Below are positions 8,973 to 18,507 of a DNA stretch of 52,685 bases, one piece after another. The translations under genes were made by a program, and so were the position numbers. Numbering within the stretch: position 1 is the first letter of the stretch; the number at the start of each line of letters is the position of its first letter. The stretch lies in the NCBI RefSeq assembly GCF_001439925.1, contig NZ_LMBV01000011.1, positions 24,846 through 77,530 on the forward strand, written 5' to 3'. Source of the DNA: Peribacillus muralis. GTDB taxonomy: Bacteria > Bacillota > Bacilli > Bacillales > DSM-1321. Under the pieces are notes generated by a model, which did not search any database, was not told the origin of the DNA, and saw only the letters and a list, made by a program, of their open reading frames with translations.

Positions 8973-9008
8973 AACCGATTTCCATCGCATGTGGAGAATC
9001 GGTTTTAG
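8969..9008 (+). terminator. Terminator of the polysaccharide cluster
   Basis: Twelve-base arms CTAAAACCGATT / AATCGGTTTTAG with an inner CCA/TGG pairing, followed by TTCTTTCTT. It closes the polysaccharide gene cluster and overlaps the stop codon of its last, broken gene. Confidence 0.85.
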
Positions 9009-9103
9009 TTCTTTCTTGCGCTTTGGATTACTGCTCTTTTTCTTCGTGTTTGTTTTTAGTGGGAAAGAGCCTTAAAATGTACAAAAAGGGGTGTAGGAAC
9101 ATA

Positions 9104-9970
9104 ATGATCAATGAATTACCAAAAGAAATCGCAAACATATTACAATCGTCCAAAAAAAATCCTGCTCAATATGAGGAATTGATTCGGCCGGGCGGTTATT
9201 TGCCTCCGGAGATGGACTTGATGGTGGATGCCATCACTGCCTTGAGCATGGGGAAGAACATTCTCTTGAAAGGGCCGACAGGGGCTGGGAAAACAAAGTT
9301 TGCCGAAACATTATCGCATTTATTCAACCAGCCGATGTTCAGTGTCAACTGCTCGGTCGATTTGGATGCCGAAAGCTTATTGGGCTTCAAGACATTGAAT
9401 TATAAAGAGGAAAAACAGGTGATTGAATTCGTTCCAGGACCTGTGATCAATTCGATGAATCACGGTCATTTCTTATACATAGATGAAATCAACATGGCTA
9501 AACCGGAAACACTGCCGCTAATCAATGGGGTGCTCGATTACAGGCGGACGATAACAAATCCGTTCACGAACGAAGTCATCATGGCTAAGGATGGCTTTAA
9601 TGTGATTGCGGCGATCAATGAAGGATATGTTGGCACGGTACCGCTGAATGAAGCGCTGAAAAATCGGTTTGTCGTCATAGGGGTTCCCTACATTGAAGGG
9701 GAGCAGCTTAAGCAATTGATCGAGACCAATACAAAATTGAAGGATTCAAGAAGTATCGACTTGTTCGTTAAGCTGTCGAGTGATTTGATAAACGCTGTCA
9801 ATCAAGGAAAGGTTGCCGAAGATGCCGCATCGATCCGGGCTTTGCTGGATGCTTGTGATCTGAGTGTCTTGATTCCTCCGAAACGGGCGATCCTTCGTTC
9901 GATCGTCGATAAATTGGACGAGGAGCGGGAGCGGGAGTTTGTGAAGAATCTGGCTGACACATTATTCTAA
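9104..9970 (+). CDS. yojN: MoxR-type AAA+ ATPase (YojN/NorQ-like)
   Basis: A 288-residue AAA+ ATPase of the MoxR/NorQ/GvpN group. The Walker A GPTGAGKT lies near residue 58 and Walker B LYIDEIN near 126. A sensor segment VIAAINEG follows near 167 and an arginine-finger region NEALKNRF near 180. Such ATPases pair with VWA-domain partners to insert cofactors or remodel protein complexes. The next gene is the VWA partner, 15 nt downstream, as in B. subtilis yojN-yojO. The start at 9104 is chosen for AGGGG upstream; an ATG at 9078 is also possible. Despite the historical NorQ name, no nitric oxide reductase genes are nearby, so its client is unknown. Confidence 0.85.
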   Translation: MINELPKEIANILQSSKKNPAQYEELIRPGGYLPPEMDLMVDAITALSMGKNILLKGPTGAGKTKFAETLSHLFNQPMFSVNCSVDLDAESLLGFKTLNYKEEKQVIEFVPGPVINSMNHGHFLYIDEINMAKPETLPLINGVLDYRRTITNPFTNEVIMAKDGFNVIAAINEGYVGTVPLNEALKNRFVVIGVPYIEGEQLKQLIETNTKLKDSRSIDLFVKLSSDLINAVNQGKVAEDAASIRALLDACDLSVLIPPKRAILRSIVDKLDEEREREFVKNLADTLF

Positions 9971-9985
9971 CTAGGAGAATGCCTC

Positions 9986-11902
9986 ATGAAGTACATCCGG
10001 TTCAATGATTCAATAATTGATACGGCTCTTTTTTTGCAGCTGCAGGATCTATCAACTGTCTTATCCGGAATTCCTGACCTGGAATTCGAATACAATTATG
10101 GCTCCTTCATCGACTTGGCCGAGAAAAAGGTCACAGCCAGCCATTTCTGGGAAAATGGCAATAAGGAAGTGAAGGAAGCCGGTTTGAAAACGGACGTGCT
10201 CCTTAGAACAATAGGCACGCTGCACTATTCAGCAATCAAAAGCATGAAGGAATATCAGGACATCATGACAGAATGCTCGTTTCCGAAGTTTGCTGCCCAA
10301 TTGTTCGCATTATTGGAAGACTTGCGTTTGGAAGAGCTGGTGAAGAAAGAAAGGCCAGGCACGAAAAGCTGGTTTTCGGTAAGGGGCGCTTACCTTAAAC
10401 AATATTTTGAAAGCCAGTTGGCCACGAATGTCACAAGAAGCTTTGCCCTGGATGAATTATACTGCCTCATCTATTTACTGCTTCAATCAGACCGGCCAGA
10501 TCCGATTTTTCCGAGAGCCAACATCCGTCAGCTGGAAGAGCTGGAGAAAATCAAACCGTACATCCATTCCGTATTTGAAGCGAGGAAAACGGATGATATT
10601 ACAAGAATTTGTGAGCAAATCATTTTTCGTATCAACGATGGATACGAGGATACGATGAACGAATACTTCATTTTCCCAATCGCCAATGTCGCTAAGTACA
10701 AAGGCAATACGTTGTTTGACGAACTGACCAGAAATGATGAACTGCTTAACGATGATACGGAAGATGTGGATGAAGAGAAGAGCGAGTTCATTGATGAAAA
10801 ATTCTCGACATGGCATCGCGAGAATAAGAACAGCGAGAGTAATTCGACCTTCCTGCAATTTGAGCTGGAGCAAGGAACGAAAACAAGTTTGATGGGCGGA
10901 GGTGCACGTGAAGCCGAAGATGCCGACCAAGCATTGGCATCGATTCAAGGTTCGTCAGGGGAAAGTCAACAAAAGGAATACAATCAGCAGGAAACGCTAG
11001 AGAAGAAGCAAACGAATGCCGGCAAAAGTGGTGAACATCCATTTGGTGAAGACAATAAAGACGTCGTTCAAGTAATCAAAGAGGCAAAGGTGCCCACTCC
11101 TGCCGAAGAAAAACAGTACCGTGAGTTTGTCGCGGATATTGAGCCATTCAAGCGAAAGCTTTCAAGCACGATCGAAAAGACGCTTGAAAATAAGAAGAAT
11201 GCACCTAGAAAAGATTTGGTTTTTGGACGCTTATCGCAGAAATTACTGCCGCTTGTACTCGATGAAAATCCAAGGGTGTTTTATAAAAAGAACCAAGATT
11301 CGAATGAACTGGATGCCGTATTTACATTGCTTATCGATTGCTCGGCTTCGATGCACAACAAAATGGCTGAAACGAAACGAGGTGTCGTCCTCTTTCATGA
11401 AGTGCTGAAAAAGCTTAAGATTCCCCACTCGATCATGGGATTTTGGGAAGACGCAAATGAGGTGAGAGAAGGATATCAGCCAAACTACTTCCACGTAATC
11501 CAGTCTCATTCCGATTCGTTCTATTTGAATTCAGGAGCAAAAATCATGCAGCTTGAACCGGAGGAAGACAATCGTGACGGTTACAGTATCAGGGTTGCGG
11601 CAATGGAATTGGAAAAAAGACGAGAAAAAAACCGTTTCTTACTCGTGTTTTCCGATGGTGAGCCAGCAGCAAGCGATTATGACCAAAATGGTATTGTCGA
11701 TACACATCTTGCCGTTTCAGAAGCCAGAAAAAAAGGAATAGAGGTCATAGGTCTGTTTTTAGCCGATGGAATGATCGAAGAAAGCGAAGAAAAGACAATG
11801 AAAAACATCTATGGCAAGGAACGGTTGATGGTTCCGAGCGTAGCCGAGCTGCCGGAACAATTTACACCGCTTTTGAAAAAACTATTATTGAAGACGATTT
11901 AA
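9986..11902 (+). CDS. yojO: VWA-domain protein (YojO/NorD-like)
   Basis: A 638-residue cytoplasmic protein, partner of the preceding MoxR ATPase. The C-terminal von Willebrand A domain (about 443-638) has a metal-ion-dependent adhesion motif DCSAS near 450, with a second acidic motif FSDGEPA near 555. The N-terminal half (about 1-270) is helical. It is followed by a low-complexity acidic/glutamine linker (about 250-375) and a conserved lysine-rich segment just before the VWA domain. Length and arrangement match B. subtilis YojO. TAGGAGA lies upstream of the ATG, and the gene ends in a strong terminator. The pair probably works as a metal-dependent chaperone, by analogy with NorQ/NorD and CbbQ/CbbO. 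Confidence 0.85.
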   Translation: MKYIRFNDSIIDTALFLQLQDLSTVLSGIPDLEFEYNYGSFIDLAEKKVTASHFWENGNKEVKEAGLKTDVLLRTIGTLHYSAIKSMKEYQDIMTECSFPKFAAQLFALLEDLRLEELVKKERPGTKSWFSVRGAYLKQYFESQLATNVTRSFALDELYCLIYLLLQSDRPDPIFPRANIRQLEELEKIKPYIHSVFEARKTDDITRICEQIIFRINDGYEDTMNEYFIFPIANVAKYKGNTLFDELTRNDELLNDDTEDVDEEKSEFIDEKFSTWHRENKNSESNSTFLQFELEQGTKTSLMGGGAREAEDADQALASIQGSSGESQQKEYNQQETLEKKQTNAGKSGEHPFGEDNKDVVQVIKEAKVPTPAEEKQYREFVADIEPFKRKLSSTIEKTLENKKNAPRKDLVFGRLSQKLLPLVLDENPRVFYKKNQDSNELDAVFTLLIDCSASMHNKMAETKRGVVLFHEVLKKLKIPHSIMGFWEDANEVREGYQPNYFHVIQSHSDSFYLNSGAKIMQLEPEEDNRDGYSIRVAAMELEKRREKNRFLLVFSDGEPAASDYDQNGIVDTHLAVSEARKKGIEVIGLFLADGMIEESEEKTMKNIYGKERLMVPSVAELPEQFTPLLKKLLLKTI

Positions 11903-11930
11903 TTGAAAACTGAACGAAAAATCATATCCG

Positions 11931-11960
11931 AAAACACAGTGGAAATTCCACTGTGTTTTT
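11931..11960 (+). terminator. Terminator of yojN-yojO
   Basis: Near-perfect 14-bp arms AAAACACAGTGGAA / TTCCACTGTGTTTT, then further T residues. Confidence 0.9.
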
Positions 11961-12069
11961 CTGTATGTGATGTAAGTTATGTGCAGGAAGCGATATATTG
12001 AAAAGAAACAAAAGAGAAAAACGAAGGAGATTTCTTTTAGCCGTTTTTGGGTAAACCATAGATGAGGAA

Positions 12070-12774
12070 GTGATTAATTTGCTGAATGCATTGTTTATGC
12101 TGCTATATTTTATAATAATTGTTCTTGTTATTGAAATATCGGTTACGTTGTTGAAATTGACTGGATTAAGGTCAAACGTAGCCAGATTCCAGGTAATATC
12201 CATGCTGACAGGTACGGGGTTTACGACGGACGAGTCAAAATCGATCATCGATCATCCTGTTCGAAGGAAAATAAGCATGTTTTTAATTTTATTTGGTGCT
12301 TTCTCCCTTGCAGTCATCATTTCATCAATCAGTACTTTACTTAGTGATGATTTACGCTTGACGGAGTTGAGTATCATTATTGGGATATTGGTTGTTGCAA
12401 CTGTCTTCATCAAGTCACCGTTCATGAATAACCGACTTTCAGCTAAAATGAGGAGTGAGATGTACAATCATTATGAATTGTGGCAGCACCCGATAGAAGA
12501 CGTCCTATTTTTAGAAGATGATGATGTGGTTATGAAGATTGATATTTATGAGAAGTCGGATCTCATAGATGTTAAAGTCGGCGATATGCTGCCGCAAGAA
12601 GCGGATATCAATCTATTATTTGTGGAAAGCGGGGAAGTGAAGCTTAGGAAAGAGCTATGTGAGTATAAAATTAAGTTGGGCGATATCTTGTTTTTATATG
12701 GTAATAAGAAGGAGATAGAAGAAACGTTTTCAAAGGAAATCGACGTGATGAAGGAGAAAAGTGCAGCTGAGTGA
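12070..12774 (+). CDS. Membrane protein with C-terminal TrkA-C (RCK_C) domain
   Basis: A 234-residue protein with three hydrophobic segments (about 5-30, 72-95 and 99-118), then a soluble domain from about 150 that looks like TrkA-C/RCK_C, ending in GDILFLYGNKKEIEE. RCK_C domains bind small ligands such as cyclic di-AMP or cations and gate transporters, so a role in ion homeostasis is plausible but unproven. No channel selectivity filter is seen. The start is uncertain: GTG at 12070 sits against GAGGAA, while TTG at 12079 has better spacing from the same site. It is monocistronic; the sequence downstream is a repeat island. Confidence 0.7.
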   Translation: MINLLNALFMLLYFIIIVLVIEISVTLLKLTGLRSNVARFQVISMLTGTGFTTDESKSIIDHPVRRKISMFLILFGAFSLAVIISSISTLLSDDLRLTELSIIIGILVVATVFIKSPFMNNRLSAKMRSEMYNHYELWQHPIEDVLFLEDDDVVMKIDIYEKSDLIDVKVGDMLPQEADINLLFVESGEVKLRKELCEYKIKLGDILFLYGNKKEIEETFSKEIDVMKEKSAAE

Positions 12775-12820
12775 AAATGAAGGTAGACTGGCACTCTCAG
12801 TTTTGAGGAGTATACTAAGA

Positions 12821-12941
12821 CCATTGCTTTCCACTGCAGGCACTTAGCTTTCCAGAGGCGGTCCGTAAGCCTCCTCGGCTTTGTCACCCCTTACCCGCAT
12901 TTTCCGCAGGAGTCTCGCACCTTTCGTTCCATTCCACTCTT
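12821..12941 (-). repeat. GC-rich intergenic repeat, Bacillus type
   Basis: About 120 bp related to the two copies at 45371-45512 and 45561-45692, here in reverse orientation. Shared blocks include TTTCCGCAGGAGTCTCGCAC, AAGCCTCCTCGGCTTT and CCACTGCAG. Elements of this kind are scattered between genes in many Bacillus genomes and can fold into strong stems. They carry no ORF of their own. Confidence 0.8.
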
Positions 12942-12968
12942 CTTCAGAACAAAGATGGAATCCTCATT

Positions 12969-13033
12969 ACTCGTTCGTTGCTTTACTCGTGAATTTGACG
13001 AGTTTACTCGCCGATTTGGCTGTTTTACTCGCA
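12969..13033 (-). repeat. Tandem array, ACTCACGA family, reverse orientation
   Basis: Four TTTACTCG-type heads with ACTCG beginning at 12969, 12985, 13006 and 13027. The last two steps are exactly 21 nt. This is the reverse complement of the array at the left edge of the window, and lies immediately before an ATTCGACC array. Confidence 0.75.
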
Positions 13034-13082
13034 TGGAGTGATCGACTCTTTTTTTTAGCTGTTTTCTATCCAACATAAATGA

Positions 13083-13152
13083 TAATTCGACCTGTGCGTG
13101 AATAATTCGACCACTCCAAACTATTCGACCACCCCAAAGAATAATGTCGCAC
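13083..13152 (+). repeat. Tandem array, ATTCGACC family
   Basis: Three ATTCGACC heads and one degenerate ATGTCGCACC head, with steps of 20, 18 and 22 nt. It belongs to the same family as the arrays at 28884-29060, 40314-40605 and, inverted, 45285-45368. Confidence 0.75.
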
Positions 13153-13262
13153 CTGCCGCTTCAATCCACTATTTGGAAATTTTTGTTGTCCATAGTTTTA
13201 TTGGGTTTATTAGTAAAAAACCATATACTATATATAAGAACGAATAAAAGGTGGTGGGTAGA

Positions 13263-13439
13263 ATGAGCTTACCAAAAGGGAACTTCGTTACTTACGAAGA
13301 ATACGAAGAAATGAAGAAGAGTTCAGAACATCTAATGGAATATATTGATGGAGTCGTTTATATGTCTCCTTCTCCTTCTCCTGACCATCAAAGAATATCC
13401 ATGAAGCTATCTCTGGTACTAGGAAATTTATTGGAATGA
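13263..13439 (+). pseudogene. Truncated Uma2-family (DUF820) protein
   Basis: A 58-residue ORF matching only the N-terminal third of Uma2-family proteins, which are usually about 190 residues with a PD-(D/E)XK nuclease fold. YEEYEEMKKSSEHLMEYIDG and the following MSPSPSPDHQRIS are characteristic. The catalytic core that should follow is absent: a stop comes right after LGNLLE, and the DNA beyond does not resume the family in any frame. AAGGTGG lies upstream of the ATG, so a short peptide may still be made, but no nuclease activity is expected. It sits beside the repeat island. Confidence 0.8.
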
Positions 13440-13485
13440 AGTAGACGTAACGGGTCGTCCAATTAGCAATTCCGAGATGAGCGCA

Positions 13486-13520
13486 CACTAAAGCAACGCC
13501 AAAGTGTCGTTGCTTTAGTG
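13486..13520. terminator. Perfect 13-bp hairpin, likely terminator
   Basis: Arms CACTAAAGCAACG / CGTTGCTTTAGTG around a 9-nt loop. It lies 14 nt past the YfcC gene stop on the minus strand and 46 nt past the broken Uma2 gene. T-runs are weak on both sides, so termination is probable but not certain. Confidence 0.6.
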
Positions 13521-13533
13521 TCTTGCACTATCT

Positions 13534-14982
13534 TTAACCATTCCAGTGAATGGATTGGGCGATGATCAAGAAAGCGCCAGAAATGAGGAACCAGATAAAA
13601 AATAAGGGGAGGTAAAAGCGCACCCATTTTTGCCACGCAACTCCTGCTAGTGCAAGGGTGGCCATGAAGTAGCCTGATGTTGGATATAATATATTGCCGA
13701 TTCCGTCTGCCAATTGATAGGCTAACACGGCTGTTTGTCTTGTAACGCTGATGATGTCGGATAATGGTGCCATGATGGGCATGGTAACCAGAGCTTGACC
13801 ACTTCCGGATGGGACTAATAGACTGAATAGCATTTGGACAATAAACATGCCGATGGCGCTAAATACAGCAGGGAAGTCCCCGACAAGATTACCGAGGCTA
13901 TGAACGATCGTGTCCATTACTTGACCATCCTCCATAACAACAGCGACAGCTCTTGCGACACCAACTATGATAGCGCCGACCAAAACCTCCCGAAACCCTT
14001 CATTAAATCCTTCGCAAATTTCGTTGATGTTTAACCCGGCGATCAGGCCAACAACGATTCCCATAATGATGAAAAGCCCTGCCATTTCCAACATGAACCA
14101 GCCTTTCGCCAAAACGCCATAAACGAGGAGAATCAAAAAGCCAAACAAGGTAATTGAAGCAATTTTCTGTTTATTGTTCGCCTTATATTTTTCAGATTCA
14201 GGTTTATTCAGAAATTGCCTCCGTTTGTCCTTGTCCTCATCCCATACAAAACTATATACGGGATTTCCTTTAACCTTTTTAGCATAGCGCATGATGTAAG
14301 CGGTCCCTGCGGTAAGGAAGATGATAAAGGCGATTATCCTCAGCTCAATACCAGAGTATACGGGGAGTCCTGCGATTTTTTGACTCAAACCGGTGTTGAT
14401 GGGGTTAAGGAATCCTGTCATGAATCCAGCGGTAGTTGCTACTAATGCTACAGAGACGGCAACCATGGAATCGAATCCCAAGGCAATCATTAGAGGGAGG
14501 ATGACGGGAACATACACTAAGCTTAATTCCTGTGTGCCGATCAAACTGCAAATAATCGCAAATGCTGTTGTGAGGATAGGAATCAACAGCATACTTTTCA
14601 TCGCAAATCGCCTTGCTAATCGATCCACTCCGATTTCAATCAATCCTGTTTTACGAAGTACAGAAAAAATTCCTCCGACGATGAAAGTGAAAAAAACGAC
14701 CTCTCCGGCAGCAATCAAGCCCTTCGGAATAGCTGTCATGAATTCGACTGGCGTAATAGGTGACTGTTCAACGGTTTGATAGGAGTCTGGATTGATCGTG
14801 AGCCTGCCCTCCGGACCGGGAATTCGCTCATATACTCCAGCTGGAACGAAATAAGTGGCGATTGCGGCAAGTGAGATGAAAATGAATAATATGACATAAA
14901 TATGTGGCATATTAAACTTCTTTTTTTTGAATGGAGTCACTTCATCAATACGAACCATTTTTTTTGAATTTTCTAAAGTCAT
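13534..14982 (-). CDS. YfcC-family membrane transporter
   Basis: A 482-residue permease of the YfcC/DcuC-like family, in which members are annotated as basic amino acid antiporters or carboxylate carriers. About 12 hydrophobic segments are visible. The N-terminal cytoplasmic stretch ends KKKKFNMPHIYVILF, and the first helix is followed by FVPAGVYERI, typical of the family. The conserved GFLNPINTGLSQKIAGLP loop (about 195-213) and a repeat-like SLLVPSGSGQALVTMPIMAPL (about 385-405) suggest the two-fold re-entrant fold of IT-superfamily carriers. GGGGGA precedes the ATG. It is monocistronic. The substrate is not determinable here; no catabolic genes are adjacent. Confidence 0.85.
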   Translation of the reverse strand: MTLENSKKMVRIDEVTPFKKKKFNMPHIYVILFIFISLAAIATYFVPAGVYERIPGPEGRLTINPDSYQTVEQSPITPVEFMTAIPKGLIAAGEVVFFTFIVGGIFSVLRKTGLIEIGVDRLARRFAMKSMLLIPILTTAFAIICSLIGTQELSLVYVPVILPLMIALGFDSMVAVSVALVATTAGFMTGFLNPINTGLSQKIAGLPVYSGIELRIIAFIIFLTAGTAYIMRYAKKVKGNPVYSFVWDEDKDKRRQFLNKPESEKYKANNKQKIASITLFGFLILLVYGVLAKGWFMLEMAGLFIIMGIVVGLIAGLNINEICEGFNEGFREVLVGAIIVGVARAVAVVMEDGQVMDTIVHSLGNLVGDFPAVFSAIGMFIVQMLFSLLVPSGSGQALVTMPIMAPLSDIISVTRQTAVLAYQLADGIGNILYPTSGYFMATLALAGVAWQKWVRFYLPLFFIWFLISGAFLIIAQSIHWNG

Positions 14983-15210
14983 TCTTTTTCCCCCATCATC
15001 TTTAGTGAATGATTCGCCGATAAATTACTGGATGCATTTTGATGTTATATTATGTGACGTATCTTGTGAGGTATTTATTACATAATAAGTTAATGATAAC
15101 CGAATGTCATTGTTCATGTTCACTAAAAAAAGAACGGGACAATTAGCTAATGTGAATAATTGGAAGGGGATACTGAAATGGGGGCGGAGTGTTTCTAAAC
15201 TGTAATCTTA

Positions 15211-15250
15211 AAAAAAATGGACAAACCAATATGATCGGTTTGTCCATTTT
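15211..15250 (-). terminator. Terminator of the DUF4261 gene
   Basis: Arms AAAATGGACAAACC / GGTTTGTCCATTTT followed on the minus strand by a long T-run. It lies 15 nt past the stop. Confidence 0.9.
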
Positions 15251-15264
15251 GCGAAATAGGAGTT

Positions 15265-15990
15265 TTATTTACTTTCTCCTAAATTCCATAATCCAAATGG
15301 GTTGTAGAAGGGGTGATCCTCTTCATACCTAAAATCCTGAAGGCTTGTTAATGTGAAGTCAGGGGCATCTTGACGAATGCTAAAGGTTTCACCGTTCGTA
15401 AAGAGAGGCCGTTCACCGACATGGAAATAATTGAATGTGTTGAGCAGGGCAGCTGCCTCTTTCGGACTCATTGTGTTGAGGGTGACGGCATCTGGAAGCC
15501 CAAAAGCTTTCATTCCGTAAGAACAGTAATAATCTTCCTCGCCTATGATCGTGACGAAGTGGGCATAAACGGAGAGAATATCAGGGCTATGATGAAGCTT
15601 TAGCCAATCTTCCTTCGAATGGGCCATTCCGCTTGTTTCGATTTTCACGGCCAATCCGCCTGCCCTAAGGATGGCTGCCCCCGCATCGATCAAATCCGCA
15701 ACAGTTCCGGTGCCGGATATTTCGGCTAGTATATAAACGGTAAAGGTATGGTCGTTGATTTCGGCTAGTAAGGTTTCTGGAAAACTTCCTTTACTGGCGT
15801 AGGAAAAGGTCTCTTTTAAAGCTGGTTCATAATCCTGGATCTGCGCCTGAAATGTAATGTTCTTCTCGCTGTTGTGAAAAATATTTCCGGCTAACAAATA
15901 CCCTTCGCTTGTTGAAGCGACCGTTTGGATCAATTCCGTCCGGCTCTTCCATTTTCCGGGTATCCCGATGATGATTTGATTTTCCGTCAT
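15265..15990 (-). CDS. DUF4261-domain protein
   Basis: A 241-residue soluble protein resembling DUF4261 proteins, which have no known biochemical function. Visible family features are the opening IIIGIPGKWKSRTELI, a central LIDAGAAILRAGGLAVKIE (about 101-119), and a C-terminal ISVYAHF-like stretch leading into YGMKAFGLPDAV (about 157). There is no signal peptide or membrane segment. GGAAAGGAGAGAG lies upstream of the ATG. It is a single gene with its own terminator. I can describe it but not assign a role. Confidence 0.75.
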   Translation of the reverse strand: MTENQIIIGIPGKWKSRTELIQTVASTSEGYLLAGNIFHNSEKNITFQAQIQDYEPALKETFSYASKGSFPETLLAEINDHTFTVYILAEISGTGTVADLIDAGAAILRAGGLAVKIETSGMAHSKEDWLKLHHSPDILSVYAHFVTIIGEEDYYCSYGMKAFGLPDAVTLNTMSPKEAAALLNTFNYFHVGERPLFTNGETFSIRQDAPDFTLTSLQDFRYEEDHPFYNPFGLWNLGESK

Positions 15991-16254
15991 GAATCTCTCT
16001 CCTTTCCAATCACTTCATACTATACCAATCTTGATGTTTACCATAGCATTTTATGAAACGAAGCGCCAACCCGTCCAGTTAAGCCAGCTTTATATGGTCC
16101 CAGAACTTTTTCAAATATATACAATTGATGTATAATATAATCTAGTAAATGTATGGTCGACCTCGGGAAGGTTTCCCATTGCGGGTTACCTAGGAGGCCA
16201 GTTATCATCATAAGCTATTCGCATATATTCAATGATGAAAGAGAGTGAAATATA

Positions 16255-16971
16255 ATGGGTCGTAAATGGAATAACATTAAAGAAAAAAAAGCGTCAAAAG
16301 ATGCAAATACAAGCCGGATTTATGCTAAGTTCGGCCGGGAAATTTATGTAGTGGCAAAACAAGGTGAACCTGATCCGGAATCCAATCAAGCGTTAAGGGT
16401 CGTGCTTGAGCGTGCCAAAACATACAATGTACCGAGAGCGATCATCGACCGTGCGATTGAAAAAGCAAAAGGCGGTTCGGAAGAGAGCTATGACGAACTT
16501 CGTTATGAAGGCTTCGGTCCAAATGGATCAATGGTCATCGTGGACGCATTGACAAATAACGTCAACCGGACGGCATCTGATGTACGTGCGGCATTCGGGA
16601 AAAACGGCGGGAATATGGGTGTCAGCGGATCTGTCGCTTATATGTTCGATGCAACGGCGGTAATCGGGATCGATGGTAAAACGGCCGATGATGTACTTGA
16701 ACTATTGATGGAGGCCGATGTTGATGTACGCGACATCATTGAAGAAGAAGAAGCGGTCATCGTTTATGCCGAACCTGAGCAATTCCATGCTGTGCAACAA
16801 GCATTCAAGGATGCGGGAATCAACGATTTTACAGTGGCGGAGCTGACCATGCTTGCACAAAACGACCTAGAACTTCCTGAGGATGCACAGGCGCAATTCG
16901 AAAAAATGATCGATGCCTTGGAAGACTTGGAGGATGTTCAACAAGTTTACCATAATGTCGATCTTGGGTAA
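16255..16971 (+). CDS. yeeI: YebC/TACO1-family protein (YeeI type)
   Basis: A 238-residue member of the YebC/TACO1 family, of the YeeI subtype by its opening [16 protein letters not shown] (the other Bacillus subtype opens differently). Conserved [20 protein letters not shown] (about 83-102) and [14 protein letters not shown] (about 119) are family signatures. Members have long been annotated as transcription regulators. Recent work on the family points to ribosome-associated relief of stalling at proline-rich stretches, which is the likelier role. The leader (about 16155-16200) contains complementary GG/CC-rich segments whose meaning is unclear. Two hairpins follow the gene. Confidence 0.9.
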   Translation: MGRKWNNIKEKKASKDANTSRIYAKFGREIYVVAKQGEPDPESNQALRVVLERAKTYNVPRAIIDRAIEKAKGGSEESYDELRYEGFGPNGSMVIVDALTNNVNRTASDVRAAFGKNGGNMGVSGSVAYMFDATAVIGIDGKTADDVLELLMEADVDVRDIIEEEEAVIVYAEPEQFHAVQQAFKDAGINDFTVAELTMLAQNDLELPEDAQAQFEKMIDALEDLEDVQQVYHNVDLG

Positions 16972-16986
16972 TAAAAAGACGGTGCG

Positions 16987-17014
16987 GACCTTTGCCATTT
17001 ATCAAAGGTCTGCT
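16987..17014 (+). terminator. First terminator after yeeI
   Basis: Arms GACCTTTG / CAAAGGTC with an 8-nt loop, then TGCTAATTTT. Moderate strength. Confidence 0.65.
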
Positions 17015-17030
17015 AATTTTATTTGCATGC

Positions 17031-17063
17031 AAAAGAGCCTGGTCCGAACGGACAGGCTCTTTT
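17031..17063. terminator. Bidirectional terminator between yeeI and pdaC
   Basis: AAAAGAGCCTG pairs with CAGGCTCTTTT, extended by GTCC/GGAC with one bulged G. T-runs on both strands suit the convergent genes on either side. Confidence 0.85.
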
Positions 17064-17070
17064 CACTTGC

Positions 17071-18474
17071 TTATTCATTTACGGAGATTCCGGAAAGTTC
17101 ACGGTCCTTCTGTACCTTTTCCAATTCCGAAATGGTGACCATTTGATAGCCCTTGTCGTGAAGCTGTTGAATGATTTTCCCTGCAGCTGCAGCGCTGGTT
17201 TGGTAAATATCATGCATCAATATGACTTTGCCATCTTTGGCTTTGCTCATCACTTTGTTCACGATTTTCTTTTCATTGCGGTATTTCCAATCTTCGGGAT
17301 CGATATCCCAAAGCACGACCTTCAAATCATCCATATCTTCACGCACATTGTCGTTAATCGCTCCATATGGAGGACGGATCATCTTTGGCTTAGAACCTGT
17401 CGCTTTATCTATGGCGTTCTGGGTGCTTTGGATTTGTCCTTTAACCTTTCCATTGTCCAAGCGCGTCAGCTGCGGATGATCCCATGAATGGTTGCCGATC
17501 TCGTTCCCTTGTTCCAGCATTTTATGCAGAACCTCCGGATAATGCTGAACACGGTTTCCAAGCACGAAAAAGGTCGCATGTGCATCATGTTTTTCCAGAA
17601 CCTTCAGAATGGACATCGTATGACTAGGGTGCGGGCCGTCATCGAACGTTAAGGCAATGACCTTTTTGGCTGGATCAATCCATTGCTTCTCAGGCAGCTT
17701 GGCGACAATATGCTTAGGCTGCCATTCCTTTACACGATCCTCATTCAACTCTTTACTTTGATATGAATCTAGCAAACTATCTTTAAAAAGCTCCTTATTG
17801 ATGGCGATCGTTCGAACCTTGGTTGAGTCGTCGGTTTTAACGTAGAAAACAAGCGTATCTTTAAAGATTGAAAAAGAATCAAAGTTGGCTGCCGTCAGTC
17901 GTTTTTCCTTTTTAATGAGACTCTTCGAAATGCTATCTTCTTCTCTCGCGGTTAGTTCCTCAAAAACAATTTCGGATAAAACGGATAGATAGTCAGTATC
18001 CGGGGCAAAAATGTTTTCTAAGGAGAGTTTCTGCTCGGATGGGATGTCATACGTGAAGATTTTTGATTCGCTATGCTTCTTTCCTTCCACCTGTTCATAT
18101 TTATCAAAGGAAATGGTGAAGGTTTGCTTGCTGAAATGGAGGATCGTATAAGTGAGGTTAAGCTCTGACGCTTTTACGTCGGAGGACTTCCATTTCATTT
18201 CATAATCCTTGATTTCTTTCTTTATGTAAGCTTCTAGTTGTTTGTCTATATTCTCTACATGAATAACCGGCCTGCTCACTGAATATCCGCCTTTCGTATT
18301 GTCCTTTACATACGTTTGGATATCAGCTTCCGGGTAATTTTCATCTTTGGTATAGGCCGAAACGGTTTTCTTTTTATCAAAAGCAAGGCTTTTGATGGCC
18401 AATCCCATCGTACCGATTGCGGCTGTTAAACAAAATAGAAAAATAAAGACTTTTTTATAATTTAATCTCCTCAT
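17071..18474 (-). CDS. pdaC: Peptidoglycan/polysaccharide deacetylase PdaC
   Basis: A 467-residue membrane-anchored deacetylase, the same length as I recall for B. subtilis PdaC. It removes acetyl groups from peptidoglycan N-acetyl sugars and lowers lysozyme sensitivity. An N-terminal signal anchor (about 7-28) is followed by a DUF3298-like region (about 60-240). A NodB catalytic domain (about 260-460) carries TFDDGPHPS (metal and base aspartates), HSWDH (metal histidines), RPPYG and ILMHDI. GAGGTGGAG precedes the ATG at 18474; an upstream extension to 18519 lacks a site. It diverges from sigV-rsiV and has a matching ECF promoter, so SigV control is likely. RsiV carries a related DUF3298 region. 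Confidence 0.93.
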   Translation of the reverse strand: MRRLNYKKVFIFLFCLTAAIGTMGLAIKSLAFDKKKTVSAYTKDENYPEADIQTYVKDNTKGGYSVSRPVIHVENIDKQLEAYIKKEIKDYEMKWKSSDVKASELNLTYTILHFSKQTFTISFDKYEQVEGKKHSESKIFTYDIPSEQKLSLENIFAPDTDYLSVLSEIVFEELTAREEDSISKSLIKKEKRLTAANFDSFSIFKDTLVFYVKTDDSTKVRTIAINKELFKDSLLDSYQSKELNEDRVKEWQPKHIVAKLPEKQWIDPAKKVIALTFDDGPHPSHTMSILKVLEKHDAHATFFVLGNRVQHYPEVLHKMLEQGNEIGNHSWDHPQLTRLDNGKVKGQIQSTQNAIDKATGSKPKMIRPPYGAINDNVREDMDDLKVVLWDIDPEDWKYRNEKKIVNKVMSKAKDGKVILMHDIYQTSAAAAGKIIQQLHDKGYQMVTISELEKVQKDRELSGISVNE

Positions 18475-18507
18475 GTTGCACTCCACCTCGCTAATAATTC
18501 TACTATA

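Noticed and set aside
13288..13488. Minus-strand frame across the Uma2 remnant
   Set aside because: The plus-strand reading matches the Uma2 family; the minus frame has no site and no family.
16155..16200. Riboswitch or attenuator before yeeI
   Set aside because: Only short GG/CC-rich pairings with mismatches; no known aptamer core and no terminator before the gene.
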